A model generated the notes under the pieces. It searched no databases and was not told the DNA's origin. It saw only the letters and a program-made list of their open reading frames with translations. Source: Alphaproteobacteria bacterium (GTDB taxonomy: Bacteria; Pseudomonadota; Alphaproteobacteria; TMED109). From it: a DNA stretch of 64,000 nt. How positions within the stretch are numbered: the first letter of the stretch is position 1; the number at the start of each line of letters is the position of its first letter. Below are positions 44,709 to 54,383 of this stretch, piece by piece. The stretch spans positions 62,001-126,000 of the forward strand of contig JAJDYI010000035.1 of NCBI GenBank assembly GCA_022825235.1, read 5' to 3'. Both the position numbers and the translations under genes were made by a program.

Positions 44709-44871
44709 GGGACCCGGTCGACGCGCCGCGTCGGGATCGCGCATCGATCCACGGGCACGCCGAAATCCCCTATGCTTCGGGTCCTGCGACCGGATTCGCC
44801 GTCATCGTGCAACGCGTCGGCGCCCGGCCCGCGCTGCCGGCCGTGCCGAACGACGCAGGTCCCTGGTACCC

Positions 44872-46086
44872 ATGGCTGAACCTCCCCGCATCCTGCTGAT
44901 CGTGACCGGCGGCATTGCCGCCTACAAGAGTCTCGACCTCGTCCGCCGGCTGCGCGAGCGGGGGGCGCGGGTCCGTTCCATCCTCACGCGGGGCGGGAGC
45001 GAGATGGTCACGCCGCTGTCCCTGGCGGCCCTGTCCGGCGAGAAGGTTTACCAGGAGCTGTTCTCGCTGACCGACGAAAGCGAGATGGGGCATATCCGGC
45101 TGGCCCGTGACGCCGATGTGGTGGTGGTGGCCCCGGCGACCGCGGACTTTCTCGCGAGGATGGCCACCGGCCTGGCCGACGACCTGGCGACCACCGTGCT
45201 GCTGGCCACCACCGCCCCGGTGCTGGTGGCGCCGGCGATGAACGTGCAGATGTGGGCGCACCCGGCGACCCGACGGAACGTGGCGCGGTTGCGCAGCGAC
45301 GGCATTCGTTTCGTCGATCCGGGTTCGGGGGACCTTGCCTGCGGCGAAGAGGGGCCGGGCCGGATGGCCGAGCCCATCGACATCGTGGGCGCGATCGAAA
45401 CGGTGCTGGCACAGCCGAAACCCCTCCACAACGTCCGGGCCCTGGTGACCAGCGGGCCGACCTTCGAACCGATCGACCCGGTCCGCTACTTCGGCAACCG
45501 CTCGTCCGGCAAGCAGGGCCACGCCATTGCCGCCGCCCTCGCCCGGCGCGGCGCCGAGGTGACCCTGGTGACCGGCCCGAGCGCCCAGCCGCCGCCGCCG
45601 GTGGCCACGCTCACTGAAGTGGAAACCGCCGAAGAAATGCTCGCCGCCTGCCGGCAGGCGCTGCCCACCGACATCGCCGTCTGCGCGGCCGCGGTCGCCG
45701 ACTGGAAGGTCAAGGCCGTGCGGACCCAGAAGCTCTCGCGCTGTGACGGGCCGCCGCCCCGCTACGAGATGGAGGAAAATCCCGACATCCTCGCCCAGCT
45801 CGCCCAGGCGGCCGCGGGCCGCCCCCGGCTGGTTGTCGGGTTTGCCGCTGAAACCGGGGACGTCGTCGACCGAGCGCGCGCCAAGCGGGAACGCAAGCAG
45901 TGCGACTGGATCGTCGCCAACGATGTCTCCGGCGCGAGCGACGTGTTCGGCGGTGACGCCAACACCGTCCACTTGATCACTCCCGAGGCGGCCGAAACGT
46001 GGCCGCGCCTGAGCAAGGATGAGGTGGCCGACCGGCTCGCCGAACGCATCGCCGACGCCCTGGCCGAACCGGCCGACGCCCGGTGA
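44872..46086 (+). CDS. coaBC: bifunctional CoaBC (phosphopantothenoylcysteine synthetase/decarboxylase)
   Basis: 404 residues. CoaC half: LIVTGGIAAYKSLDLV, VVVAPATADFLARMA, PAMNVQMW and the loop DLACGEEGPGRM that closes on the substrate. CoaB half: VTSGPTFEPIDPVRYFGNRS then SGKQG, DIAVCAAAVADWKVKA. It makes 4'-phosphopantetheine for coenzyme A from phosphopantothenate. Start is the ATG that gives the direct CoaC N-terminus. The stop overlaps dut by 4 bp (GTGA). Confidence 0.97.
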   Translation: MAEPPRILLIVTGGIAAYKSLDLVRRLRERGARVRSILTRGGSEMVTPLSLAALSGEKVYQELFSLTDESEMGHIRLARDADVVVVAPATADFLARMATGLADDLATTVLLATTAPVLVAPAMNVQMWAHPATRRNVARLRSDGIRFVDPGSGDLACGEEGPGRMAEPIDIVGAIETVLAQPKPLHNVRALVTSGPTFEPIDPVRYFGNRSSGKQGHAIAAALARRGAEVTLVTGPSAQPPPPVATLTEVETAEEMLAACRQALPTDIAVCAAAVADWKVKAVRTQKLSRCDGPPPRYEMEENPDILAQLAQAAAGRPRLVVGFAAETGDVVDRARAKRERKQCDWIVANDVSGASDVFGGDANTVHLITPEAAETWPRLSKDEVADRLAERIADALAEPADAR

Positions 46087-46556
46087 CGGCTAGCGGGTCG
46101 CCCCTGACGGTCCGGGTCCGCCGCCTCCCGCACGCGGTCAGCGGACTGCCGGCCAGGATGACCCCGGGAAGCTCCGGCTTCGATCTCCCGGCGGCGGTCC
46201 CGGAACCCGTCACGCTGGCCGCCGGGGAGTCCGTGGTGGTGCCGACCGGGTTGGCCCTGGAAATCCCCGAGGGCTTCGAGGGGCAGGTACGACCCCGGTC
46301 GGGATTGGCCCGCCGACACGGGATCACGGTGCTCAACAGTCCCGGCACGATCGATGCCGACTACCGCGGCGAAGTCGCGGTGATCCTGATCAACCACGGG
46401 CCCCATCCGCACGTCATCGAACGCGGTGCGCGGATCGCGCAACTCGTGATCCAGCAGTTGGCCCCCGTCCGCTTCGAGGAAGCCGGGGAGCTGTCCGTGA
46501 CCGGGCGGGGCGGGGGCGGCTTCGGGTCGACCGGCAGCGGACAGCCGACTGCATGA
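46083..46556 (+). CDS. dut: dUTP diphosphatase
   Basis: 157 residues from GTG 46083. All five dUTPase motifs occur in order: PGSSGFDL, PRSGLARRHGI, NSPGTIDADYRGE, ERGARIAQLV and the glycine-rich C-terminal arm RGGGGFGSTG. It removes dUTP so that uracil is kept out of DNA, and supplies dUMP. Sits between coaBC and moeB with 4-bp overlaps on both sides. Confidence 0.96.
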   Translation: MTASGSPLTVRVRRLPHAVSGLPARMTPGSSGFDLPAAVPEPVTLAAGESVVVPTGLALEIPEGFEGQVRPRSGLARRHGITVLNSPGTIDADYRGEVAVILINHGPHPHVIERGARIAQLVIQQLAPVRFEEAGELSVTGRGGGGFGSTGSGQPTA

Positions 46557-47356
46557 CCGGCGCCGATTTCACCGAGGACCAGATCCAGCGCTACGCCCGC
46601 CACATCGTGCTGCCGCAGGTGGGCGGCAGCGGGCAGCAGCGCCTGCTCACGGCCAGCGTCCTGGTGGTCGGTGCGGGGGGCCTCGGGTCGCCGCTGGTGC
46701 TGTACCTGGCGGCAGCCGGAGTCGGGCGCATCGGCATCGTCGACGACGACGCGGTCGACCTCTCGAACCTGCAACGCCAGATCGCCCACGGCACAGCGGA
46801 CCTCGGGACCCCGAAGGCCGCGAGCGCCGCCGCGGCCGCGCGCCGGATCAACCCGACCGTCACGCTCGAGCCGCACGAGCAGCGCTTCGAGCCCGCCAAT
46901 GCGGCTGGGCTCGTCGCCGACTACGACGTGATCGCCGACGGCAGCGACAATTTTGCGACCCGCTTCCTCGTGAACGACGCGTGCGTACTGGCTGCCAAGC
47001 CGCTCGTCTCCGCGGCCCTGCTCCGGTTCGAGGCACAGTTGTCGACCTGGAAGGGCTATGCCGACGAGCACCCCTGCTACCGGTGTCTGTTCCCCGGACC
47101 GCCGCCCCCCGGGACCGTGCCCACCTGCGCGGAGGGCGGCGTATTCGGCGCCCTCGCCGGGCAGGCCGGATCCTTCCAGGCCATCGAGGTCATCAAGGAA
47201 ATCCTGGGAATCGGCACCGGCCTCGCCGGCTGGCTGGTTCTCATCGATGCCCTGGACGGGGAGTCCCGAAAGGTGCGGGTGCGCCCGGACCCCGACTGTC
47301 CCGTCTGCGGAAACCGGCCCACCATCACCGACCTGACGGTTCATGCCGCCGGCTGA
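46553..47356 (+). CDS. moeB: MoeB/ThiF family adenylyltransferase
   Basis: 267 residues, ATGA overlap with dut. E1-like fold: ATP motif GAGGLGSP, DDDAVDLSNLQRQIAHG, catalytic-cysteine loop PTCAEGGVFGA and two zinc-binding CxxC pairs (CYRC, CPVC). It adenylates the C-terminus of MoaD or ThiS; the sequence does not settle which. It lacks the C-terminal rhodanese domain of MOCS3-type proteins. The product's stop lies 14 bases inside the next gene. Confidence 0.93.
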   Translation: MTGADFTEDQIQRYARHIVLPQVGGSGQQRLLTASVLVVGAGGLGSPLVLYLAAAGVGRIGIVDDDAVDLSNLQRQIAHGTADLGTPKAASAAAAARRINPTVTLEPHEQRFEPANAAGLVADYDVIADGSDNFATRFLVNDACVLAAKPLVSAALLRFEAQLSTWKGYADEHPCYRCLFPGPPPPGTVPTCAEGGVFGALAGQAGSFQAIEVIKEILGIGTGLAGWLVLIDALDGESRKVRVRPDPDCPVCGNRPTITDLTVHAAG

Positions 47357-47759
47357 GCGCGCCCTGACCTGCATCCTGCACTCGGGCGACTACGAACGGA
47401 TACGGTTCGCCCTCGCCACCGCCGCCGCGGCCGCCGCCGCGGACCGCGACGTCACACTGTTCTTCACGATGGATGCGTGCGTGGCGCTGCAGCGCCACCG
47501 CGGCTGGCACGGCCTGCAGTCGACCGGCAGCAGCGTGCTCGACGCCGACACCGAACTGCGGGACAGGGGCGTCGCCGGTTTCGAGGAGCTCTTGGGGGCG
47601 TGTCAGGATCTGGGGGTCAGGTTGGTCGTCTGCGAGATGGGGCTGCGCGCGCGCGCGCTCACGAAGGCCGAGTTGGACCCGGATCTCAACCTCGAGATCG
47701 GCGGCCTCTTCTCACTGTTGACCGGCGACGGCGCGGATGCGCAACTGCTGTTTGTCTAG
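47343..47759 (+). CDS. DsrE family protein
   Basis: 138 residues starting 14 bases before the moeB stop. DsrE/DsrF-like fold: LHSGDYERIRFALATAAAAA, DVTLFFTMDACVAL and LGVRLVVCEMGLRARALTKA. The cysteine in VCEMG matches the sulfur-carrier position of DsrE-type proteins. It may relay sulfur, and the location next to a sulfur-carrier-activating enzyme fits, but this is inference. The N-terminal cysteine in LTCILHSGD is also conserved in the group. Confidence 0.85.
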   Translation: MPPAERALTCILHSGDYERIRFALATAAAAAAADRDVTLFFTMDACVALQRHRGWHGLQSTGSSVLDADTELRDRGVAGFEELLGACQDLGVRLVVCEMGLRARALTKAELDPDLNLEIGGLFSLLTGDGADAQLLFV

Positions 47760-47788
47760 GGATTCCGCGGCACCGGAAAGGAGTCGAC

Positions 47789-48778
47789 GTGGGCCTCCTG
47801 GTTAACGGCGTGTGGCGGGACCGGCCGTCCGAAGCGGAGGGAACGGACGGCGCCTTCCGGCGCCAGGCCGCGGGCTTCCGCAACTGGATCACCGCAGACG
47901 GCGCACCCGGCCCCACCGGCCAAGGCGGCTTCCGGGCCGAGAGCGGCCGATACCACCTCTACGTGTCGCTCGCCTGTCCGTGGGCGCACCGAACGCTGAT
48001 CTTCCGGAAGCTGAAGGGGCTGGAGGAACACGTCTCGGTGGACGTCGTGCACCCGCTGATGCTGCAGCACGGCTGGGTCCTGTCCGATGGTTACCCGGGC
48101 GCCACCGGCGACCGCCTTCTCGGCAAGCGATTCCTGCACGAGGTCTACACGACCGCTGCACCCGATGTGACGACGCGCGTGACGGTGCCCGTACTGTGGG
48201 ACAGGGAACGGGCGACGATCGTCTCCAACGAGAGCTCGGAAATCGTCCGGATGTTCAACAGCGCCTTCGACGCGATCACCGGCAACCGTCAGGACTTCTA
48301 TCCGGCCGACCTGCGCGCGGCGATCGACGCCGTCAACGCCTCGGTCTACGAGCACGTCAACAACGGCGTGTACAAGTCCGGATTCGCGACCACGCAGGCG
48401 GCATACGACACCGCCGTCCGGAACCTGTTCGCCGAACTCGACCGGCTGGAGCGCCTGCTGTCGGAGCGGCGCTACGCGGCCGGCGACACCATCACCGAAG
48501 CCGACTGGAGGCTGTTCCCGACGCTGCTCCGCTTCGACCCGGTCTACGTCGGGCACTTCAAATGCAACATCCGGCGCCTGGTCGACTATCCGGCGCTCTG
48601 GTCCTATACGCGCGAACTCCACCAGTGGCCGGGCGTACGGTCCACTGTGGACATGGATCACATCCGCCTCCACTACCACGGCAGTCACGAGACGATCAAT
48701 CCGCACGGCATCGTGCCGGCGGGCCCCGAGATCCACTTCGACGAACCACACGGTCGGGACGCGCTGAGCCTGGGCTGA
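47789..48778 (+). CDS. yqjG: glutathionyl-hydroquinone reductase (YqjG/ECM4 family)
   Basis: 329 residues from a GTG at 47789, with GGAAAGGAG six bases upstream. The family motif LACPWAHRT gives catalytic Cys63. ATIVSNESSEIVRMFNSAFD and a C-terminal YTRELHQWPGV are typical of the Xi-class GSTs. It removes glutathione from glutathionyl-hydroquinones. Length agrees with the family (about 330). A longer in-frame reading to 47477 overlaps the DsrE gene and is not used. Confidence 0.93.
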   Translation: MGLLVNGVWRDRPSEAEGTDGAFRRQAAGFRNWITADGAPGPTGQGGFRAESGRYHLYVSLACPWAHRTLIFRKLKGLEEHVSVDVVHPLMLQHGWVLSDGYPGATGDRLLGKRFLHEVYTTAAPDVTTRVTVPVLWDRERATIVSNESSEIVRMFNSAFDAITGNRQDFYPADLRAAIDAVNASVYEHVNNGVYKSGFATTQAAYDTAVRNLFAELDRLERLLSERRYAAGDTITEADWRLFPTLLRFDPVYVGHFKCNIRRLVDYPALWSYTRELHQWPGVRSTVDMDHIRLHYHGSHETINPHGIVPAGPEIHFDEPHGRDALSLG

Positions 48779-49080
48779 CGCCGCCCCGGTCAACCCCGCA
48801 ACCCGCCTCCCCCGAGCCGGCAGCTCCCAGGACCCAGCTCCGCGGCCACGGGACCGGCCGCACCGGCAGTGGGCCCATGCCTGCGCGTCCAGCCCGCTCG
48901 AGCGTTCCCCGCGGGAATGGCGATGACGCGACGGCGGTCCGGCCACAGGCATGCTCCTCCGGGCGCTCCGCTCCGGCGCAATGGCGCGCCCGCCGCCTCG
49001 CAGCCCATGCGAACATCCGCTCCGCCGCCGTGGCCTTCGATATGCTCCCGGAAGCACCGGCCGGGAAATCGGGAGCAGAC
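48779..49080. other. 302-bp intergenic region
   Basis: Between the hydroquinone reductase and NHL genes. No convincing terminator, repeat or ORF was recognised; GGGAG just before 49081 is the ribosome site of the next gene. Confidence 0.45.
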
Positions 49081-50079
49081 ATGGCCATCGGTCCGCACAA
49101 ACTCGAGTACGAAGTGCTCGAAGGCTGGGAACAGCTGCCCGAGAACTGGTCCTTCGTCGAGGTCGCCGGCGTCGCAGTCGATTCGCGCGATCACGTCTAC
49201 GTCTTCAACCGCGGCGCGCACCCGGTCATCGTGTTCGACAAGGAAGGCAAGTTCCTGAACGCCTGGGGAGAGGGCGTGTTCTCGAGTGCCCACGGGATCT
49301 TCATCGACCACAACGACCATGTCTGGTGCGCCGACAATTTCGACCACACGGTGCGGAAGTTCACGACAGACGGCAAACTCCTCATGACGCTGGGCGAGGC
49401 GAACCAGCCCGCGGACACCGGGTTCGTGATCGGTGAAGCGCCGGTCCAGCAAGCCGGCGGCCCGTTCAACATGGTGACCAACGTGGCCGTCACGCTCGCG
49501 GGCGACCTGTTCATTGCCGACGGATACGGCAACGCGCGGGTCCACCACTTCACCGGTGACGGGGAACTCCTGGCGTCGTGGGGCGGGCCCGGCAGCGCAG
49601 AAGGCGAATTCAACCTCCCGCATGGAATCGCGGTCGACCGGTCGGGGCGGGTCTTTGTCGCCGACCGCGAAAACTCGCGGATCCAGATCTTTTCGCCGGC
49701 CGGCGAGTACCTCGACAGCTGGAACTGGGTGAACCGGCCCGACGACCTGTTCCTGGACGCGCAGGAAAACCTCTACATCGCCGAACTCGGCTGGACGGTC
49801 CCGATACCGGAGCGGCCGCACTTCCCGTTCATGCGCCATCCCCCGATGGGGCACTCGCCGATTGCGCGGGTCACGATCTGCGACCTCGACGGCAACATCC
49901 AGGCCCAGCTGGGTGGCGAGGACGCGGTATTGCCGGGGAACTTCATCGTCCCGCACGGCATCTGGGCCGACTCGCGCGGCGATCTGTACGTGGGGGAGGT
50001 CGTGGCGGCGTCGGGCGCGATCGAGCACTTCGCGCCGCTCCCGTGCCACGCCTTCCAGAAGTTCGTCCGGGCGGGCTGA
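49081..50079 (+). CDS. NHL-repeat beta-propeller protein
   Basis: 332 residues from ATG 49081. Repeats of the NHL type (GVAVDSRDHVYVFNRGAHPV, IFIDHNDHVWCADNFDHTV, GIAVDRSGRVFVADRENSRI) predict a six-bladed propeller. The pattern resembles peptidyl-alpha-hydroxyglycine alpha-amidating lyase-like bacterial proteins. There is no signal peptide, so it may be cytoplasmic. It lies 9 bases before the D-aminoacylase gene; a joint role in peptide or lactone degradation is inference. Confidence 0.85.
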   Translation: MAIGPHKLEYEVLEGWEQLPENWSFVEVAGVAVDSRDHVYVFNRGAHPVIVFDKEGKFLNAWGEGVFSSAHGIFIDHNDHVWCADNFDHTVRKFTTDGKLLMTLGEANQPADTGFVIGEAPVQQAGGPFNMVTNVAVTLAGDLFIADGYGNARVHHFTGDGELLASWGGPGSAEGEFNLPHGIAVDRSGRVFVADRENSRIQIFSPAGEYLDSWNWVNRPDDLFLDAQENLYIAELGWTVPIPERPHFPFMRHPPMGHSPIARVTICDLDGNIQAQLGGEDAVLPGNFIVPHGIWADSRGDLYVGEVVAASGAIEHFAPLPCHAFQKFVRAG

Positions 50080-50088
50080 CCGCGGCCG

Positions 50089-51573
50089 ATGCCGACGGCG
50101 CCGAAACCGGACTGGGTGCTTCGGAACGCGAGCGTCATCGACGGTACGGGAGCCCCGGCTCGCACCGCCGATATCGCCATCGCCGGTGACCGGATCGCGG
50201 CGGTCGGCGCCCTGACCGACGTCACGGGAGCGTCGGAAGTGGATGTCGCCGGCCGGGTAGCGGCCCCAGGATTCATCGACGTGCATACCCACGACGACCG
50301 GGCTGTGCTGAGTGATCCGAACATGGCCTGCAAGGTGAGCCAGGGGGTCACCACCGTCATCACCGGGAACTGCGGGATCAGCCTGGCACCGCTCGAGACC
50401 GACACCGCTCCGCCACCGCCATCAGACCTGATCGGCCACAGGCCCGAGCACTATTTCGCGCGGTTCGCCGACTACCTCGACGCGCTCGACAGCGAGCCAC
50501 CCGCCGTCAATGTCGTGGCCCAGGTCGGTCACTCGACCCTGCGGATGGGGACCATGAACGGGCTGGACCGGGCGGCGACCCCGGGCGAGATCGCCGGGAT
50601 GCGGGCCCGGCTCGAGGAGTCGCTGGAGGCCGGCGCCGTCGGCATGAGCACGGGGCTGTTCTATCCGCCGGCCAATGCGGCCCCGACGGGCGAAGTCGTC
50701 GAACTCGCCGCGGCGCTGGCGCCGGCCGGCGCCATCCATTCCACCCACATGCGCGACGAGACCGAGCACGTGCTCGAATCGCTCGACGAGACCTTCGAAA
50801 TCGGCCGGCGGGCACGCGTGCCGGTGGTGATTTCCCACCACAAGTGCGCGGGGTCGCCAAATCACGGGCGGACGCGCGAGAGCCTTCCCAGGATCGAGGC
50901 CGCGAGGCGGGCGCAGCCGATTGCGCTCGACGTGTACCCGTACGTGGCGGGCTCCACGGTGTTGAATCCGCGCCGCATGATGAATGCGAGCCGCGTGATC
51001 GTGACCTGGTCGAAGTCCCATCCGGAGGCGACAGGGCGCGACCTCTCGGAGATTGCCGCCTCGTGGGGGTGCAGCGAAGCCGCAGCTGCGGAGCGGCTTC
51101 AGCCGGCCGGCGCGATCTATTTCATCATGGACGAAGGCGACGTGCGGCGCGTCCTCTCGTCGCCGTTCGCCATGATCGGCTCCGACGGCCTGCCGCATGA
51201 CAGTCACCCGCATCCTCGCCTGTGGGGAACATTCCCGCGTGTGCTCGGCCACTACGCGCGCGATCTCGGCCTGTTCCCGCTGGAGGAGGCTGTGCGACGC
51301 ATGTCGGGCCTGTCCGCCGCCCAGTTTGGTCTGACTGACCGAGGGATTTTGCGGCCGGGCGCTTACGCCGACCTCGTCGTGTTCGATGCGCGGACCATCG
51401 CCGATCGCTCCACGTGGGCCGAACCCACTCGGCCTGCGGCCGGAATTGACCTCGTCATGGTGAACGGCCGCGTGGTCTGGCGGTCGGGCGCCGGCACCGG
51501 CGCGCGACCCGGCCGGGCCCTCCGGCTTCAGGAACTGGGGCCGAAGGGGCGCGACCGCGAGGTCACCGCGTAG
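50089..51573 (+). CDS. N-acyl-D-amino-acid deacylase (D-aminoacylase)
   Basis: 494 residues. Amidohydrolase metal motifs: FIDVHTHDD (H66, H68), C95 in ITGNCGIS (a ligand typical of D-aminoacylase), later VISHHKCAGSPNHGRT and IGSDGLPHD. It hydrolyses N-acyl-D-amino acids. Together with the next gene, a peptide-binding protein, it may serve uptake and use of D-amino-acid-containing compounds. The start is only 9 bases after the NHL gene; the stop abuts the next ATG. Confidence 0.9.
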   Translation: MPTAPKPDWVLRNASVIDGTGAPARTADIAIAGDRIAAVGALTDVTGASEVDVAGRVAAPGFIDVHTHDDRAVLSDPNMACKVSQGVTTVITGNCGISLAPLETDTAPPPPSDLIGHRPEHYFARFADYLDALDSEPPAVNVVAQVGHSTLRMGTMNGLDRAATPGEIAGMRARLEESLEAGAVGMSTGLFYPPANAAPTGEVVELAAALAPAGAIHSTHMRDETEHVLESLDETFEIGRRARVPVVISHHKCAGSPNHGRTRESLPRIEAARRAQPIALDVYPYVAGSTVLNPRRMMNASRVIVTWSKSHPEATGRDLSEIAASWGCSEAAAAERLQPAGAIYFIMDEGDVRRVLSSPFAMIGSDGLPHDSHPHPRLWGTFPRVLGHYARDLGLFPLEEAVRRMSGLSAAQFGLTDRGILRPGAYADLVVFDARTIADRSTWAEPTRPAAGIDLVMVNGRVVWRSGAGTGARPGRALRLQELGPKGRDREVTA

Positions 51574-53202
51574 ATGATGGCTGGCGCGGGCTGCAAGCGG
51601 ATGGGGCCGCGTCAGACCACGCGGGCCGCGTCGCGCGCCCTCGTTTCCGGCGTCGCGCTGCTCGCAGCGTCGCTGGCGCTCCCCGCCCAGTCCGAATCGA
51701 TCCTGCGAATCGTCCCGCATGCCGACCTGAAGAACATCGATCCGATCTGGACAACGGCGTACATCACGCGCAACCACGGCTACATGGTCTACGACACCCT
51801 GTTTGCGCTGGACGAGAACCTGGAAGTCCAGCCGCAGATGGTGGACCACTGGTCGGTCAGTGAGGACGGCCTGACCTGGCGCTTCGTGCTCCGCGACGGG
51901 CTGCGGTGGCATGACGGCGAGCCGGTGACGGCAGCCGACTGCGTCGCCTCGATCGGGCGATGGAGCGCGCGCGACGGCATGGGCCAGAAGCTCGCCGACG
52001 CGACCCGGGAGCTGCGCGTCATCGATGCCAGAACCTTCGAACTCGAGCTGGCCGCACCGTACGGCCTGGTGCTCGAATCGCTCGGAAAGATCAGCTCCAA
52101 CGTTCCGTTCATCATGCCGGAGCGCCATGCCTCGATGGACCCGTTCGAGCAGGTGCCGGACGCCCTGGGGTCGGGTCCGTTCATCTTCGTGAAGGACGAG
52201 TGGGTGCCGGGAGCGAAGGTGGTCTATGTCCGCAACCCGGACTACGTGCCCCGCACCGAGCCATCAAGCTTCGCGGCAGGCGCCAAGGTGGCCAAGGTCG
52301 ATCGGGTCGAGTGGCACTACATCCCGGATTCGGCGACGGCAATGAACGCGCTGATGGCGGGCGAGGTCGATTATTTCGAGTTGCCGCCGCACGACCTCCT
52401 GCCGATCCTGGAGGCGGCGCCGGGGGTCATCGTCGAGAACCTGGATCCGCTCGGGGTCCAGGGCTGGCTGCGGATGAACCATCTCCACCCGCCCTTCGAC
52501 GACCCGCGCGTCCGAGAGGCCGTCCTGTGGCTCATCGACCAGGAGCATTACATGCGCGCGGCCGTCGGCAACCCGGCCTACTACCGCACCTGCCCGGCCG
52601 TGCTCGCGTGCGGCACGCCCTACGAATCGGCGTTCGGCAGCGAAGCGCTCATGGGCCATGATGTCGAGAGGGCCAAGGCACTGCTGGCGGCCGCCGGGTA
52701 CGACGGCCGGCCGGTGACCATCCTGCAACCCACCGACATCGCCATCCTCAACAGCGCGTCCCTGGTCACGGCCCAGGCGCTGCGCGATGCCGGCTTCGTG
52801 GTCGAACTGCAGGCGATGGACTGGAGCACCCTGACCTCCCGGCGGCCCATCACGGACCCACCGTCGCAAGGTGGCTGGAACCTGTTCCACACGTGGGCGC
52901 TCGCCGTGGATGTTGCCAATCCAGTGGCCAACATCGCGATCTCGGGCGGGTGCCGTGAACGGGCCTGGTTCGGCTGGCCATGCGATGAGGAGATCGAGCA
53001 GTTGCGCGATGCGTTTGCCCGCACGCCCGACGCCCAGGACCGCCACGACCTCGCCGGGCGCATCCAGACGCGAGCCCTGGAGATCGTGACCCACGGCCTC
53101 TACGGCCAGTGGTCGAACCCGGTCGCCTATCGCGATTCGCTGCGGGGACTCATCAAGTCGCCTGTGCAGTTCTTCTGGAACATTGAGAACGCGGATCGCT
53201 GA
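51574..53202 (+). CDS. ABC transporter peptide-binding protein (SBP_bac_5)
   Basis: 542 residues. N-terminal signal region (ALVSGVALLAASLALPAQ), then the DppA/OppA family features: NIDPIWTTAYITRNHGYMVY, LDENLEVQPQMVDHWSVSED, WRFVLRDGLRWHDGEPVTAA, DCVASI and VREAVLWLIDQEHYM. It should bind an oligopeptide or similar solute in the periplasm. It begins right at the D-aminoacylase stop. No permease or ATPase gene follows, so it must share a transporter encoded elsewhere. Confidence 0.9.
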   Translation: MMAGAGCKRMGPRQTTRAASRALVSGVALLAASLALPAQSESILRIVPHADLKNIDPIWTTAYITRNHGYMVYDTLFALDENLEVQPQMVDHWSVSEDGLTWRFVLRDGLRWHDGEPVTAADCVASIGRWSARDGMGQKLADATRELRVIDARTFELELAAPYGLVLESLGKISSNVPFIMPERHASMDPFEQVPDALGSGPFIFVKDEWVPGAKVVYVRNPDYVPRTEPSSFAAGAKVAKVDRVEWHYIPDSATAMNALMAGEVDYFELPPHDLLPILEAAPGVIVENLDPLGVQGWLRMNHLHPPFDDPRVREAVLWLIDQEHYMRAAVGNPAYYRTCPAVLACGTPYESAFGSEALMGHDVERAKALLAAAGYDGRPVTILQPTDIAILNSASLVTAQALRDAGFVVELQAMDWSTLTSRRPITDPPSQGGWNLFHTWALAVDVANPVANIAISGGCRERAWFGWPCDEEIEQLRDAFARTPDAQDRHDLAGRIQTRALEIVTHGLYGQWSNPVAYRDSLRGLIKSPVQFFWNIENADR

Positions 53203-53332
53203 CCCGACGCCCGTGCCGGCGGGCCGCCCGGGCACGGGCTCCTGCGATCACATCCGGTCGGGGACGGTTTGCGTCGCGCCCCCGTCGTGCTATTTGAGCC
53301 GGGCACTCGGCATCCAGTCCGGTGACGGCCTC

Positions 53333-53806
53333 ATGAAGCCCGCAATCCTTCTCCTCGCCATCCTCGCGCTTGGCCCGATGCTGGCCGTCCCGACGGCACG
53401 TGCGCAGGAAGACGGCCCGGTCTGGGGCAGCATCGCCGCCGGTCGCGCGCACCTGCGGGCGGGACCGGGCCGGCGATTTCCGATCGAATGGGTGTACACG
53501 GCACCGAACCTGCCGGTGCGGATCACCGATCGCTACGACAACTGGCGCGAAGTCACCACGCCGAGCGGCGAGTCGGGCTGGATGCACCACAGCCTGCTCT
53601 CGGCGCGGCGGACAGCGCTGGTCCGGCAGAACACGACGCTGCACCGCCGCGCGACCGGAGATTCGCCGGCCCGGGCCGAGGTCATGGCCGGCGCCGTGGT
53701 CGATCTCCTGGACGCCTGCGCCCCGGACTGGTGCCGCGTTACCGCCGGGGAATGGAAGGGCTACATCGCCCGCTCGGCCCTCTGGGGTCCTACGGATCCG
53801 GAGTGA
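53333..53806 (+). CDS. secreted bacterial SH3-domain protein
   Basis: 157 residues from ATG 53333, with signal peptide (ILLLAILALGPMLAVPTARA). Two SH3b-like halves: AHLRAGPGRRFPIEWVY then NWREVTTPSGESGWMHHSLL, and TTLHRRATGDSPARA then WCRVTAGEWKGYIARSALWG. Such periplasmic proteins bind cell-wall peptides or act as stress sensors. Its last 17 bases overlap the convergent DUF3501 gene. Confidence 0.85.
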   Translation: MKPAILLLAILALGPMLAVPTARAQEDGPVWGSIAAGRAHLRAGPGRRFPIEWVYTAPNLPVRITDRYDNWREVTTPSGESGWMHHSLLSARRTALVRQNTTLHRRATGDSPARAEVMAGAVVDLLDACAPDWCRVTAGEWKGYIARSALWGPTDPE

Positions 53807-54383
53807 AATCAGCGGCGAGGGCGGCCCGCATCGCTTCGGGCATCACGGCCATGTGGTGATATTCGGCGTGCCCGATTCCGATCGTGACGCGGGCGCCGGC
53901 CGTCGAGAACGCCGTAATCGCCTCCCCGGGGAACGGGAAGTGGAGGAACTGCACGGAGGATGCCTTGCCGTCCGCCGTGGTGCGGTCAAGGTCGGTCTCG
54001 GGAACGGCCCGGACGCTGTGCCCGCCGACCTCGATCCAGACCGTCTCCTCGAATCCGCCCAGGCGGCCGAGAACCCGCCGCCTGCGCACCGGGTCGTCGA
54101 TCTCCACCATCAGCGTGGCGACCAGTTCCCGGCCATTCGGTACCAGGGGGCCGTACGCCTCGATTTCCTCGCGCACCTGCTCGGCGCCACCCCGCTCGAT
54201 GTGCACCATCTCGTGCACCTGGTGCCGGATGGTGTCGAAATTTTCGAAATATGCGGTTGCGACGGGACCGATGCTGATCCGGCGGTGCCGCTTGAGCGCG
54301 ATCATGCGTCGCCGCTCCGCCCCGCGCACTCTCGCGTAGTCGGAGGCGGCCATGATGTCCTCGAAGGTCAGGGTGGTGGTCAT
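53790..54383 (-). CDS. DUF3501 family protein
   Basis: 197 residues. Motifs ALKRHRRISIGPVATAYFEN and HQVHEMVHIERGG, plus the C-terminal HAEYHHMAVMPEAMRAALAA, define DUF3501. Genes of this family follow Fe-S/rubrerythrin genes in proteobacteria; the function is unknown. The start overlaps the Fe-S gene stop by 4 bp. The last 17 bases overlap the convergent SH3 gene. Confidence 0.9.
   Translation of the reverse strand: MTTTLTFEDIMAASDYARVRGAERRRMIALKRHRRISIGPVATAYFENFDTIRHQVHEMVHIERGGAEQVREEIEAYGPLVPNGRELVATLMVEIDDPVRRRRVLGRLGGFEETVWIEVGGHSVRAVPETDLDRTTADGKASSVQFLHFPFPGEAITAFSTAGARVTIGIGHAEYHHMAVMPEAMRAALAADFTPDP

Noticed and set aside
44719-44733. CGACGC/GCGTCG hairpin after purF as a terminator
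   Set aside because: Six-base stem, no T-run and such hairpins are frequent in DNA of this composition.
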